Below, piece after piece: positions 44,200-54,975 of a stretch of DNA of 64,000 nt; position 1 is the first letter of the stretch, and every line of letters begins with the position of its first letter. The stretch is from Margaritifera margaritifera. Its lineage: Eukaryota; Mollusca; Bivalvia; Unionida; Margaritiferidae. The stretch covers positions 1,327,501 through 1,391,500 of the forward strand of contig JAQPZY010001200.1 in assembly GCA_029931535.1 (NCBI GenBank). Direction: 5' to 3'. Both the position numbers and the translations under genes were made by a program. A model generated the notes under the pieces. It was not told the DNA's origin. It was given only the letters and a program-made list of their open reading frames with translations, and did not search any database.

Positions 44200-45640
44200 T
44201 TTATAATATTTATTAAAAATGAAATGTGTGTGTCCAGTTCTACCTGATTATTGAATGCACATGATCATAATACATCTAAAACAGCATAATATAACGTTGA
44301 AACAGAGCGCACACAAACAACCGGTAATATATCACAAATATGAATTAGATCATAGTACACATTCTAAACGTTCTTTTCTTATGAAGGCATAGTACAGAAA
44401 ATTAGCTAGACTAGTCAAGTTACTAGGATTAACAGCGGACATATGACTAACAAAACTTATTAATGATCTGTTATTAGCCATCTTTGATGTAAATACTTTT
44501 CTCTGAGGTCCCCGTATACATACATATTAAAAAGAAAATGATGCTCATCTTCGACGAGTCTTAAACCATTCTTTTCACAATATGGGCAGATTCTATCAGA
44601 TATATCCAAACCATGATGTCGACTTGTCTCTATTGCTATATTATGACTGGAACATCGAAATCTAAGAAATGCATTTTTAATGGAAGTCTTATTGATAAAA
44701 ACTCGTCAGGATTTAAGAAAGTTTTAAAACAGCTGTAACTTCCTTGCGTTGAACCCATAACTTCACTATGCCACTTTTGTATCACACAATCTTTAACTCT
44801 TTGTTGCAATATCTTTATGAACATACTGAGATGTCCAGCACTTTGCTCAATCCAAGCGAAATCAAACCGATATGAATCTAGTAATTTATTCACTTGTGTT
44901 GCCCATGTGATACGATTATTTTCATCAAGATGTCTTAGCATGAGATGACAATTATAGGAATACTTGTTTTGATCAATGTGAACTAAAAGTAACCAAAATG
45001 TAATACACCATGTATAATAGGTAACACATAGTGGGTATCTGCCACTTTCTCCAAATGCATAAGCAAAATTCAGAGATTAAGGTGCCATTGACAAACTTGT
45101 GTTTAACTTTTCTTACTTCTGAATATTTATAGCCCCAGAATTCTGAACTAGAGCACAAAATTTGTTTAACCCATGCTATCAAAAAGTCTAAAAATATCAA
45201 AAATACTAAAGCAGCCAAACTTATCTAAAAATACATTCAATAGATTTCTGAGCCTGGGCAGTCAATGTATATTTGGCTGTACTCCATATCACCTTGGGGA
45301 TAAAAACCAAGCCCATTTATTTATTCAAAGAGACACATTCAATCAACTAACCTCTAAAACATGTCATTGTTCATTCTCTCTCAACATTCCACCATTTCTA
45401 AAAACAATTTTTTTTATTTTATCTAGATTGATGTTTATACCTGAATTTTGAAAAAAATATTTAGAATGTATATATGCTTCCTCAATAAAATCACTGTTTT
45501 AGCACAGTTTGCGTCATCGTTGGCATACAAAATAGCAAATATATCCTCTATGTTTTTATTTATAAAAATGCTATCAGAACATTTTACACATATCGCTTCA
45601 ATAAGATCATTAATGAAACGTACTCGCTAAAAAAAATTCA
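44200..45640 (-). mobile_element. Decayed 5'-truncated LINE (non-LTR reverse transcriptase)
   Basis: Minus-strand reading over several shifted frames recovers the second half of a non-LTR retrotransposon polyprotein. The RT catalytic block reads FAILYANDDANC at about 45500-45535, altered from the usual YADD. After it come the FRNGG...LREN and SEFWGYKYSEV regions, a 101-codon open stretch (44941-44636), and a C-terminal zinc-knuckle-like CPYC...DEHHFLF block near 44530-44590. It ends at 44350 with a LANFLYYAFIRK-type C-terminus, and an AATAAA lies near 44207. Multiple frameshifts and stops show it is dead. The arrangement resembles LINEs common in bivalves. Its truncated 5' end abuts the AT-rich cluster that starts near 45640. 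Confidence 0.82.
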
Positions 45641-46054
45641 AAACTAAAAGAACATTTTGAAAAACGAAGGTTGTTTACAGAACTAGGTATTGATTACAAT
45701 GATGCTGAAACAGTATTAAAAGTTCATGATGAACCAAATGATGTTGATACTCTTGCAACGTCTTATTTTGTATTAGCAGCAGATGCATCACACAAGATAT
45801 AATTTTCTTACAGCGAAGATGAGATTTATACCGTATTGGAGGCTACTGAACGAATCGAAGAAGCAATAAAAAAAAACAACAACAGTAACAGTAGAAGAAA
45901 GAGAAAAATTTTATAAAGATCTTGGTGAGGTAGAAGAAGTCGATACAAAAATTAAGTGGCAGTTGGAAACAGAATTTAAACCTGAAAAACTTAAAAAAGT
46001 TAAAACAAAAAATATGCTGATGATCTTAATAGGCTTTTAAATGAAGATAATTAA
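45640..46054 (+). pseudogene. AT-rich cluster ORF 1 (broken)
   Basis: Recovered across an in-frame stop and frameshifts. One part reads ATSYFVLAADASHK, then SYSEDEIYTVLEATERIEEA. After an A-run shift comes EEREKFYKDLGEVEEVDTKI, and the ORF ends NRLLNEDN followed by TAA at 46052-46054. Its middle is clearly paralogous to ORF 2. Its end overlaps the ATG of the next ORF by 14 bases. I do not recognise the family. The compact overlapping arrangement is unlike host genes and suggests a viral or mobile-element origin. Confidence 0.55.
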
Positions 46055-46510
46055 TTTTAAAAAACTTGGAAACGTTATAGCAACAAAACTCGGTCTGATG
46101 TTACGTGATATAATTTTATCAACAGAGATTGTTATGGATGGTCAAAGCATACTTGCAACAGCTTTTTTTTGTAATGGTAGCATCATTGACAAATAAACCA
46201 GAACTTTCTTATAGTGAACCTGAAGTTTATACAGCATTTACAGTATCTACCAGAATTATGGCATTTTATGTCAACACGGAAAAAAGATGAGCAAGAAAGA
46301 TTTTACCAAAATCTCAATGAAATAAAAGAAATCAACACAAGAATAAGCTGGAATTTTGGAACTAACCGTAGAGAAGAGCTTATAATAGTAAGATTAAAAC
46401 AATATTTGGAGAGAGTGATGAATCTTTCAGATGATGATAATTTTAAAAAAACTTGGAGAAACTATATCAGCAAAACTTGGTATAAATCTAAAAGAAACTA
46501 TGTTAGCTGA
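46041..46510 (+). pseudogene. AT-rich cluster ORF 2, paralogue of ORF 1 (frameshifted)
   Basis: Starts at the ATG 46041-46043 inside the end of ORF 1. It reads INFKKLGNVIATKLGL, continues to ILATAFF, shifts at a poly-T run near 46170, then SYSEPEVYTAF (cf. SYSEDEIYTVL in ORF 1) and, after an A-run shift, DEQERFYQNLNEIKEINTRI (cf. EEREKFYKDLGEVEEVDTKI in ORF 1). The final part runs through 46510. The frameshifts at homopolymers could be mutations or, less likely, assembly errors. Function unknown. Confidence 0.55.
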
Positions 46511-46862
46511 CAATGTTATTCTCGGTAATTTTGCTGTAACATATGAAATTTGGCGAAAATACTTTGTTGTAAACGGATACACATTGGTAACTATAAATTC
46601 AGTAGTTAAATACATCGACAGATTTGAAAATGTAGTTGGCGACATAGTTAATGATATTATGGAAGTTCTAAAAAAGATTAACTTTGAAATATTCCCTATT
46701 GGTTTTTTTGTTCCAAATAGTGTAAAAATTTTAAGAGACTTAAGTTCACCGAGATACGATAAATACCGAATATTTTTATCTGATCCAAAAAATATTGATT
46801 TAAAAACGTTGATTGATAAAGAAGCAGCAGCTGTTAATAGATATGAAAATGGTAGTTACTGA
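46431..46862 (+). CDS. AT-rich cluster ORF 3, 143 residues, unknown
   Basis: Open from ATG 46431 to TGA 46860-46862. The N-terminus (IILKKLGETISAKLGI) is paralogous to the start of ORF 2 (KIINFKKLGNVIATKLGL), and it begins inside the previous frame in the same way. The middle is mixed hydrophobic and charged (FAVTYEIWRKYFVV; VVKYIDRFENVVGDI) and the C-terminus is charged. No catalytic motif seen. It overlaps the ATG of ORF 4 by 20 bases. It is probably part of the same extrachromosomal-type gene cassette; whether it is expressed is unknown. Confidence 0.5.
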   Translation: MMIILKKLGETISAKLGINLKETMLADNVILGNFAVTYEIWRKYFVVNGYTLVTINSVVKYIDRFENVVGDIVNDIMEVLKKINFEIFPIGFFVPNSVKILRDLSSPRYDKYRIFLSDPKNIDLKTLIDKEAAAVNRYENGSY

Positions 46863-47330
46863 TTTTAATCTTTTTTCACACAACATGCCAGATGACGATC
46901 GAAAAGAATTAATCGCGTATTACAGTTATTATCATAAGAAAGCTTATTGAGCTAAAAAAGCTTTCACGTATTATGGTCTAATATTAAAACTAACAGCTTA
47001 TCTCCCAATGACGCTTACAACAGGTGGTATTGCAGCAGCAGGTGGAACAGCAAATCCTTTCTTTTTTCTTATAATTGCCGGTGCTGGTATTGCAATAAAC
47101 GCAATAAGTAAAAATATAGAACCTACATACGAAAATAAAAAAGGCAGCTTGTAAACTTGCGCTAATAACATACAAAAAAGTTTTTTAAATCAACTACGTA
47201 CTTTTTTATCTTCGTGGAGACATCATGTTGAATTTGAATCAGGAGTTTAGAGTTAAGGATGCTATGTTGAGCAATCTGCCTCCATTGCGTCTTGCTCGTG
47301 ATGAAGAAGAATACATAAAACGAGATTAAA
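46843..47330 (+). pseudogene. AT-rich cluster ORF 4, small membrane protein (broken)
   Basis: It starts at ATG 46843-46845 within ORF 3. It has an acidic/basic N-terminus with DDRKELIAYYSYYHKK, then an in-frame TGA near 46950. A hydrophobic Gly/Ala-rich segment follows (TTGGIAAAGG; FFFLIIAGAGIAINAI) at about 47000-47105. Two homopolymer frameshifts lead into KKAACKLALITYKK and LNQLRTFL, and the end reads LNLNQEFRVKDAML to TAA near 47329. The layout (YYHKK, Gly-rich hydrophobic hairpin, basic tail) resembles small proteins I have seen beside Polinton-like elements in invertebrates. That recollection is weak. Confidence 0.5.
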
Positions 47331-47387
47331 GATCTACCAGGTCGCTCTGTGCTAGTTTAAATTTTCTCTAACACTATCAAATAAGAA

Positions 47388-47909
47388 ATGACAGAATTAA
47401 CAGAACTGATAAACGAGATATCAGAAGATAAAACTGCAATTAACGTTGGTTACAAAAAAGAAAATAATATTATCACACTATTCTACAAGAATCAACCGCT
47501 GGTGGTATCAATCGAAGATGAAACTAATGGTTCTTGTTTCAGATCAGGTAACAAAATAAAATTGTCTTTGGTTAAAACCGATAACAGTAATTATTTTAAA
47601 TGGTTAGTTCTGTTAACAGAAGCAGTTGGTGATAAAACTGATAGATTTTATGATCCAAAAAGAAAAGACAAATATACCAAAATATCTATCAGCATGGAAG
47701 AAACAAAAGTTTATAAAAATAAAAGAGAAGTAAATAAAAACAGGATAATGAAGGTTATTACCCCAGGAAAAAACATAAGCGGTAAAATCAAATTGTCATT
47801 GTACGAATATGAAGATGATGTTTACTTACTAGCTAATGCAGAACATATTACGGTAAAAGAACAATTACCCGAGTACGATGATACTTCAGAATTTAAAAAA
47901 ATAACTTAG
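47388..47909 (+). CDS. AT-rich cluster ORF 5, intact 173-residue protein, unknown
   Basis: The only fully intact ORF of the cluster. The start context is AAGAAATGA, and an AATAAA lies 7 bases after the stop. It is rich in Lys, Glu and Asn, with alternating beta-type segments (TAINVGYKKENNIITLFYK; KYTKISISMEE; SGKIKLSLYEYEDDVYLLAN). No signal peptide, membrane segment or cysteine cluster (one Cys only). It could be a structural or nucleic-acid-binding protein of a mobile element. I do not recognise the family. Confidence 0.6.
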   Translation: MTELTELINEISEDKTAINVGYKKENNIITLFYKNQPLVVSIEDETNGSCFRSGNKIKLSLVKTDNSNYFKWLVLLTEAVGDKTDRFYDPKRKDKYTKISISMEETKVYKNKREVNKNRIMKVITPGKNISGKIKLSLYEYEDDVYLLANAEHITVKEQLPEYDDTSEFKKIT

Positions 47910-47915
47910 AAAAGC

Positions 47916-47921
47916 AATAAA
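47916..47921 (+). promoter_or_regulatory. Poly(A) signal AATAAA after ORF 5
   Basis: AATAAA 7 bases beyond the ORF 5 stop and 28 bases before the 172-bp hairpin. Confidence 0.5.
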
Positions 47922-47948
47922 CATAACAAATGATTGATATGTATTGAT

Positions 47949-48120
47949 AGTAGTAATGTAAAATGCGTGATTCTGGCTCATTATTACTATTTTGATTTTT
48001 TTATACTTTGGCAATGACATCGAAGGCCCGAGCAAAGCGAGGTCCTGAGATGTCGTTATAAAGTATAAAAAAAATCAAAATAGTAAAAATGAGCCAGAAT
48101 CCGTACTTTACATTACTACT
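47949..48120. repeat. 172-bp near-perfect hairpin, foldback MITE-like
   Basis: The termini are AGTAGTAATGTAAA and TTTACATTACTACT. Outer arms of about 61 bases agree at roughly nine in ten positions. Inner arms (ATGACATC...GGCCCGAGC and GCGAGGTCC...GATGTCGTTAT) carry on the pairing to an AAA loop, so the whole element folds as one stem. It lies immediately beyond the AT-rich ORF cluster. Confidence 0.85.
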
Positions 48121-48469
48121 TCCCGTATGGTCATTTTATTAGATTTGATATAGTACTTCACTAAAAGGAAGAAAGAGGGCGTAATCTACGCCTGGAAAGA
48201 AAAGAATTAATATTTATTTCTATCACAATGTGTCTTCTAACATCAACGTAAAAGTAATATGCAATAAGCAAACCAGATTGTAACTCAGGCTTTATTGTGC
48301 AAATTCCTGCCACTATTTCTGTGTCCATGTACCGTAATGACTGGTAAATGTTGTGAAAGAAATAAGGACCACATTCCATTGCAGCAAAAAAATTTATATA
48401 GAGTTATTCGGTATTTAGGCAAAGGGCACTTGCATACCACACACACTTACTAGTGCGAAAAAAAATATT

Positions 48470-49060
48470 TTTCAGATGTGAGCAGACTGTCTCCAGTCCT
48501 GATTGTGTTCGTGTTCGTGTGTGACAGGATGATACAAGCGGAGACCGAAAGTACTTGTTTTGTTCAACATATGATTAAAGAGCTGGCAGTGGCATAGCAG
48601 CCGCCTAAGCAATCCCGCAAGTTGTGGGATGAGGGGGGGGGGGGGGAGCGCCCAGTCCCTGTGGTTAACCAAACTTTCTTTCAACCAACTTTAATTTATT
48701 GGGAAATCTCTTGGGGGGGGGCAGAATTTCTTGCAATGCTACTGAGAACTGGAGCTGTGGCACAGATTGAGTTGTCGGAAAAGTATGGTTTCGCAGCTTG
48801 AAACAAGCGTGAAACACCAAAGACAGGAAATTCTGTCTCAAAAATGACAAATCGCGTGGCCCAGGCAAAAGCTATCAGAACAATCAATATCCGAAAACAC
48901 AGAGACGTGAAATGCTTCAGCTGCTCCCACAGTCCGGATGTCTTGAATAGTATGCAAGAGAGTTTGCAGTTTTCGCAACAGTTGTTACACAGGAGGAAAA
49001 CACATCTAGACTTGGTAAATCATCATGCTTCTTTATAGGAACAGAGAAATAAAAAGTACC
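48470..49060. other. GC-richer unassigned segment
   Basis: It contains poly-G runs and overlapping short frames on both strands, including 48844-49038 plus. None is recognised. It may be a transposon remnant. Confidence 0.3.
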
Positions 49061-49688
49061 AATCATATGTTTTTATGAGTCCTAATATGCGAAGTCATAT
49101 CAGTTTAGACTGTCATTTGTGTGATAGGTACTAGTTTAGTAATTTCAGGAGAAATAAAAGATTGAAATATAGAGAGGATGTTTGCTTGAAACGAGTGAAT
49201 AACGGATATATTTCATCGAGTGGATGAAAAACTCAGTATTTTCACTCGGAGCAAGCAAATATTCTTTATATTTTATGCTCAAGCGTATTGTCTAGCAATT
49301 TGTATAAGACACTGAAGTAGCTTATTTCTTACTGCATCCCGCGCGATAATGTCACAATTATTTCACTCGGAAAATCCAGTATTTCACTGCCTAGCATAAA
49401 ATAAGATATTATAATATACTTTACCTTACTTATGTAAGACTTGAAAGATTCTTGAGCGATTTATTATTGCACTGAATTTTTGTTCATTGCGATCTCATAA
49501 ACTGCAATTCATGTGAAAATTGTGACGTTACTCTCGATTTTTGTATCTCATTTTGTATGATGACATCGCAAGTCAATACACAGTGCGCGTTCTGACAACG
49601 CTTGTTAATACTCATACTTTAAACCTACTTTGGAATGTAGACCATATATTATATTAAACGGATTATCAATTATTCAGAAAAGGATGAA

Positions 49689-49691
<3 letters not shown>

Positions 49692-49749
<58 letters not shown>
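49692..49749. repeat. (AT)n microsatellite
   Basis: About 58 bp of AT. Around it (49.1-51.3 kb) I see no gene, apart from MITE-like sequence at 49190-49260 and three 29-bp units at about 50090-50180. Confidence 0.95.
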
Positions 49750-49753
<4 letters not shown>

Positions 49754-50089
49754 CCCACAAAAGAGTAACAATATTACTGAAAAAAGTAAGACAAACTTCT
49801 TGTTTTCTTCTGCTTGTCCCTATTTCCTTCCGCAATTTTTGATGTCTCAACGAGGCCAGCTTATTTATGTCCCAGATAGTTCGGTCAATTAAATATAATA
49901 GAAAAATTGCGCATTTTTTTCAATCGTTCAGTCGTAAATAAATGTGGTCAATCCTATATTTAGATTTTCTAAAACGCTGAAATAAAGATAATTTTTTTTC
50001 TCACTCATTATCATTCTTGCATTTTGTAATTTAAAAAAAAAAAAAAAGTTTATAAGTAGTGTTTTTGAACATTCAAGTTCTCATGATGA

Positions 50090-50182
50090 TGTTTTAACGT
50101 TAAAGTTATATTGGTGACGTTTTGAACGTTAAAGCTATATTGGTGACGTTTTGAACGTTAAAGTTATAATGATGACGTAAAA
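50090..50182. repeat. Three tandem ~29-bp units
   Basis: Three copies of a unit with AACGTTAAAG and TATATTGGTGACG, the last one diverged. Confidence 0.85.
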
Positions 50183-51330
50183 CACCAAAGCTAGTTCAGT
50201 AAAGTCATCGTGACATTTTATTTTGACTTTGAAAAAGCCATATTCAAGAGAAATATATCATATTAAAATTATTTTACTTTCTTTTGAAAGACATTTATCA
50301 TACAGTACAAGCGGGATTATTTTATAAATTCAATTACAATTGATTTTTGATATTTTTCTTTGACTCTGATTCTTTAAAAACGATTTGTAGTTTGTAGTGT
50401 CTTTTTCGCTGTATTTATGCTAAAAACTACGGAAGTCCTGAAAGGACTCAATTTACATTTCTTTACATCGTATAGCTCGGTTTACTAAACCGAGATCTTT
50501 TAATACGATCTTTCCTCGATGGAAATAGTAACTCGAAATATTAGTAAATCGAGATCTCAGATTAGAACAATGAAATATATATGGATTTGAGATAAAAAAA
50601 AAACAACACAAACGCCGATAAATTTGTGCGACTAGTTTCGCATTTATATAAATATATTTATATATATATATAAAGTGTGTTCCTTCAAGGTCTTCCGTAA
50701 AAACTGGTCGATCACTACCTATTGTAAATATGTTGTAAATTGATTTCAAATTATGTTACAAAATTGCAACCCGGCTGTCATTTTTTCAGCTAAACGTAAC
50801 TTCTGAATTCATAACTTTCGTTATTGTGTGCAAAATGAACATGTGTGCACAGTTACATCTAAAATGGTTTTTGAACAATGGCATCTGAAGGACCTCAGAC
50901 GTATGCGAAGGCATAAGAGACCGACCAGGGATAGGGGGAAATGAGGGTGGAGGACTGGGATTTTCTTTCCAAGCAAGATAGTTTTACTTTTATCTCAAGA
51001 TTTTTCCCCCCAACTAGTATGATTGACATGATTAGTTATTTCTTTCTACAAAATCAGAGCAGGAGTATTTTTTTCAAGCTGTTTTAAAGCCGGAAATTTT
51101 TTAGTCCGAAATTCCCCTTCCAGAAACTATATGGTCCGTCACTAAAATGTAGCTTTAAAGTGAAAATACTGCTTATAACATGTCATGTAGCAGTTCTTTT
51201 CAATTTCAAATTACTGGACCATCTATATACAAATAGGGTGGAAAGGGATTCCACGTGGTATGTATGGATACATAATTATATGAAAGAAATTTAACACTGA
51301 TATAATAAAGCTGGTTAGAGAGTTAAAATA

Positions 51331-51332
51331 TG

Positions 51333-51411
<79 letters not shown>
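51331..51411. repeat. (CTAT)n microsatellite
   Basis: About twenty tetramer repeats, directly before a SINE-like block. Confidence 0.97.
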
Positions 51412-51484
51412 CCCCTTGTGTGCTGGAGTCTGTAGAATAAGCTCGATGAGCCTCCCGTATGTCGACAGAGGTGACTAATAGAGA

Positions 51485-51710
51485 CAGAAGCAGCTGTGGT
51501 TCAGGACTTAGCATGTCAAACTCGCAATCGAAAGGGTGCGTGCTCGAATCCTGCCATTGGATCAGCCCGGGCCGGCTACCGTGGAGTGTCCTTGGGCAAG
51601 CCACTTTACTCCAATTGTCTCAGCACTAAATAACCTACTTGTGTTGCTGTTCCGTAAACTATCTTTCTATCTATGGAGTATGCGGAGATGGAAATCGATA
51701 CGTGTTTATG
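51485..51710 (+). mobile_element. Diverged tRNA-derived SINE with conserved central domain
   Basis: A tRNA-like head has a degenerate A box (TGGTTCAGGACTTAG) and a B-box-like GCTCGAATCCT at about 51541-51551. A central block follows with GTCCTTGGGCAAGCCACTTT (51588-51607), the CTTGGGCAAG...CACTT signature shared by widespread metazoan SINEs. No target-site duplication was made out. The frames over it are artefacts. Confidence 0.65.
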
Positions 51711-52054
51711 TGAATGTTAGAGATTTGGCTGTACAGTTCTGTTAATAGCGCTGGAGATTTTACAGATATCTTTGTCTTTCCGCCAATTCATCCTTTTTTT
51801 CTCCTTCTGAAAAAAAAACGTGCCTTTCGATGGTTCCATTTCCTCTTTTACATTTCGAATAGTGCAAAACACAAAATGTTGACGAGCGTAATGATCTCGC
51901 GAATTTCACGTGGAAAGTGACCTCGCAAAATATCATTCACAATGGAGACTATGACACAACCTACATAATTAGTCCATTATTTATTCTCACAATCTTCAAA
52001 GCTGTAAAATCTTTCAAATATAACAGCCCTAGCAATAGAATAAGCGAATAAACT

Positions 52055-52177
<123 letters not shown>

Positions 52178-52561
52178 AGGGTGACACCTTTCATTTTCAT
52201 ACTATTTTACCGTATCCCTCATTATGCAATAGTTTCATTTATCATAAATATTTGGGGAAATCAAGGATTGTATTTATGAATTCTATAGAAATATTAAGTC
52301 TATTAATTAATTCTTGATATATAACGAAAAGTCCGCATAATGCTGAAATATCCGTACATGTTGGTCTATCTATCTTTCCATCTATTTAAAATATATTTTT
52401 AAAAATTAAGCAATGAACTGGCAAAGTTGATTACTAGTATTTTTTTGTAATTTGCAAAAAGCAGTATTTTAGTAAAACTGAAAGAAGTCAACGTTTCAGA
52501 ATGGAATGCTATTTTTAACTTTCAGCTGTAGAGAAAAAAAAGGAAAAATTTGTTTATCTTT

Positions 52562-53421
52562 TGTTACGGAATTATGTATCATCTTTTTAAATTATAATAT
52601 GGTTTTATTTGGTTTATGACATTTGTATTATAATCTAATAGCTGTTGTTTTGTATAGTGCACATATCCGGTATTTCAATGTGACCCAGTACATTTGTCCT
52701 GGGAAAATCAATATTGTCGGTTAAGCGTGAGTCATGTCACGTTATATAGCGCGTGAGTTGTACTTTTGTTCTGACCTGGATTTCGCAATTAAAAGAATGA
52801 TTCATTTGTTGATCAGAAGTTAGATTGTAAGATCGTAATAAGAAGATGTTTTTTAAGACGGAATTAAGAAATGGGTTTTATTTGTTTTAAAGACGCAATA
52901 TAGAATACTATAAAAGAAATGTAATCTCTTCGTTCTGGATTCTTCCTAATTACATCAGCTTGAGAGGTAATAAACGAGATTGGTTCATTGTGTGTGATTA
53001 TCTACTTCAGAAATATTTCCAGACTACATTTTTGGGATTAAGTACTGACATTTAAAGATTTAAGAATTATTCAGCTCCGTTGGAATTATTGGAAACTTTT
53101 TTAGAACTTGTGTGATATTCTACATTCACAAGGATTTATTTGGAATTAATAATATTTGGATATAACTGATTCTTGTTAGTACATCAGCAAAGTGGTGTTT
53201 TCATTCGGAACATTCTTCATTCGGAATATTTTGGATAACTTCCGGATCAGTGAACAATAGAACAATTTAGGATTATTTAGGAATTTCTAAACTGTAAGTT
53301 ATTTTTAATTCTTTCACTTTGTTTGAAATATTTAATATTTTAAGAAATTAAATTTGTGTTTGTAAATCTTGAAAGCTTGTTTGAGTAATTCTTTCTTTTG
53401 TTACATTACCCCTTCGTAACA
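52562..53421. mobile_element. Solo LTR (Gypsy-type), 860 bp
   Basis: The termini are TGTTACG and CGTAACA, a 7-bp terminal inverted repeat with TG...CA ends. The element is flanked by the 4-bp direct repeat CTTT (52558-52561 and 53422-53425). Inside are TATA-like sequences (GTTATATAGCG near 52742 and CTATAAAAG near 52910). There is no pol sequence next to it, so it is most likely a solo LTR left after recombination. Confidence 0.72.
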
Positions 53422-53425
53422 CTTT

Positions 53426-54340
53426 AAATGTAGTATAAGTCATTTAAGAGTGATTTATATAGACCAAAATATCTGCTGGTGTACAGAAAAAGAAGACAGA
53501 AGAAATTAAGAGGGAACATTCTAAAATTATCGTTTAGGAGCCGAAATAAACGATATAAATTTAAAATTATGTCGTAAATTAAATATAAACCATAATCTTA
53601 AAAGAACTGAACTAATTTCTATTTCAGATCTATGTATCAAAATTATTTTTGTTTCCTGTTTTCTATATAATCGAATGTTCTTTCTTCTATTAGATAATAT
53701 TTGAGGATTTTAATTTTATATTGATGCACATTGCTGTCTAAAGAAAATGTAATTGAGAAATCTCATGATACATGATAAATAAAAAAAATAATAAAATTAT
53801 CTTTTATACAAGATTATAAAAATGTAAAAGTCGCACGGTTTAATTTATGATTCGTATTGTAACACCTCTAAATAATCTGCACGTTATAACATAAATATCG
53901 GTCTTTTATTTGTCTTAATTGTTTCTTTTTTTTTTCTTTTTTTTTTGCGTTTATTTCAAATATACTTTGCCAACCAATCGACATAGTGTTAAATCAAGGG
54001 AATTAAAAAGTAGAACTCGCGTGTCTGTGAATTTTTATGGAGTGTCTTCCCTTGTTTTGCGCACCTGCTGGTGGTTTCTAAACGCTTCAATTTAATTTCC
54101 TTTCTTATTTATTTTGATAATTGCCCACAATTTGAATCAAATTTCAGTAGGTACAGGCACATAACAAGTGCAAACACTGTACAAACCTTTTTAATTTACC
54201 TAGTATCTGTCAATTCATAAAGCGACTGTTGTCGTTATGGTGATACCGTTTTGTCACGTGACCATTGTTACCAGTAGTCACTGTAATACACGGTAGTGAT
54301 TGAACACTTTCATCTGAATTCCAGTCTCATTTTCTCTTTC
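53426..54340. other. Non-coding stretch
   Basis: AT-rich, with a poly-T run at about 53925-53946. I see no gene or structured repeat. Confidence 0.5.
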
Positions 54341-54345
54341 ACCAA

Positions 54346-54354
54346 GGTATAAAA
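54346..54354 (+). promoter_or_regulatory. TATA box upstream of candidate first exon
   Basis: GGTATAAAAG-like TATA about 30 bases before the ATG at 54382, at the start of a locally GC-richer block. A start site just upstream of the ATG would give a very short leader. Confidence 0.4.
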
Positions 54355-54381
54355 GACGGCGACTCGACTAAACTCTTCCGG

Positions 54382-54501
54382 ATGCACAACTCAACAGCTA
54401 CAAGGCTGTTCCGACAACCGAACAACCCGACTTTACCGACCCACAATAAACCCCTGCAGATGAAACGGGACCAGAAATATTATAACGAACACCAGGAAAA
54501 G
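54382..54501 (+). CDS. Candidate first exon of an unknown gene
   Basis: From ATG 54382 a block of higher GC than its surroundings encodes about 40 residues rich in Asn, Pro, Gln and basic residues (RLFRQPNNPTLPTHNK; KRDQKYYNEHQEK). It reaches a possible donor, AAG|gtttgt, near 54501. The frame stays open to 54648, but codon use becomes AT-rich after this point. No signal peptide. No downstream exon was found and the family is not recognised. It could be an isolated chance frame next to a TATA. Confidence 0.3.
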
Positions 54502-54932
54502 GTTTGTATGCATGGAACATTAGATTCATTTATGTTGACACTAAACAGAGGTCATACACTCAAGATTAGACGAATTTGTTTACTTAATAATCTATCCAAA
54601 CCTGGATTGGACACCTATGTAGTTTTGAATACCCACTGGGATGATTAGACAGAATATTGCCTTGTGTTGGCACAGTTATGATGTTCAGTGGTACCAGTCA
54701 TGTTATGCATGCTGTAAATAGGGCCACGCTTATTACTACAATCGGTTCTTAATGATTACAACAGGGCTGAAAACGTTTTTTTTCCTACTGAGGTAGCACC
54801 ACCCTCATAATCATTATTTTAAAAAGTTTAATTGTAAATTTAAGTTATTCTTTACCAGATTTGTGTGTAAGTATGGTACAGAGTGCATACTGTTAGCTTG
54901 TTCAATATACATATTTAAAAAAAAACAAGCAC

Positions 54933-54933
54933 A

Positions 54934-54974
<41 letters not shown>
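54933..54974. repeat. (AC)n microsatellite
   Basis: About 40 bp of AC. From here to 55950 I see no gene, although short inverted stretches around 55130-55290 share ATACTGCCTC/GACAATTG-type sequence. Confidence 0.95.
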
Positions 54975-54975
<1 letters not shown>

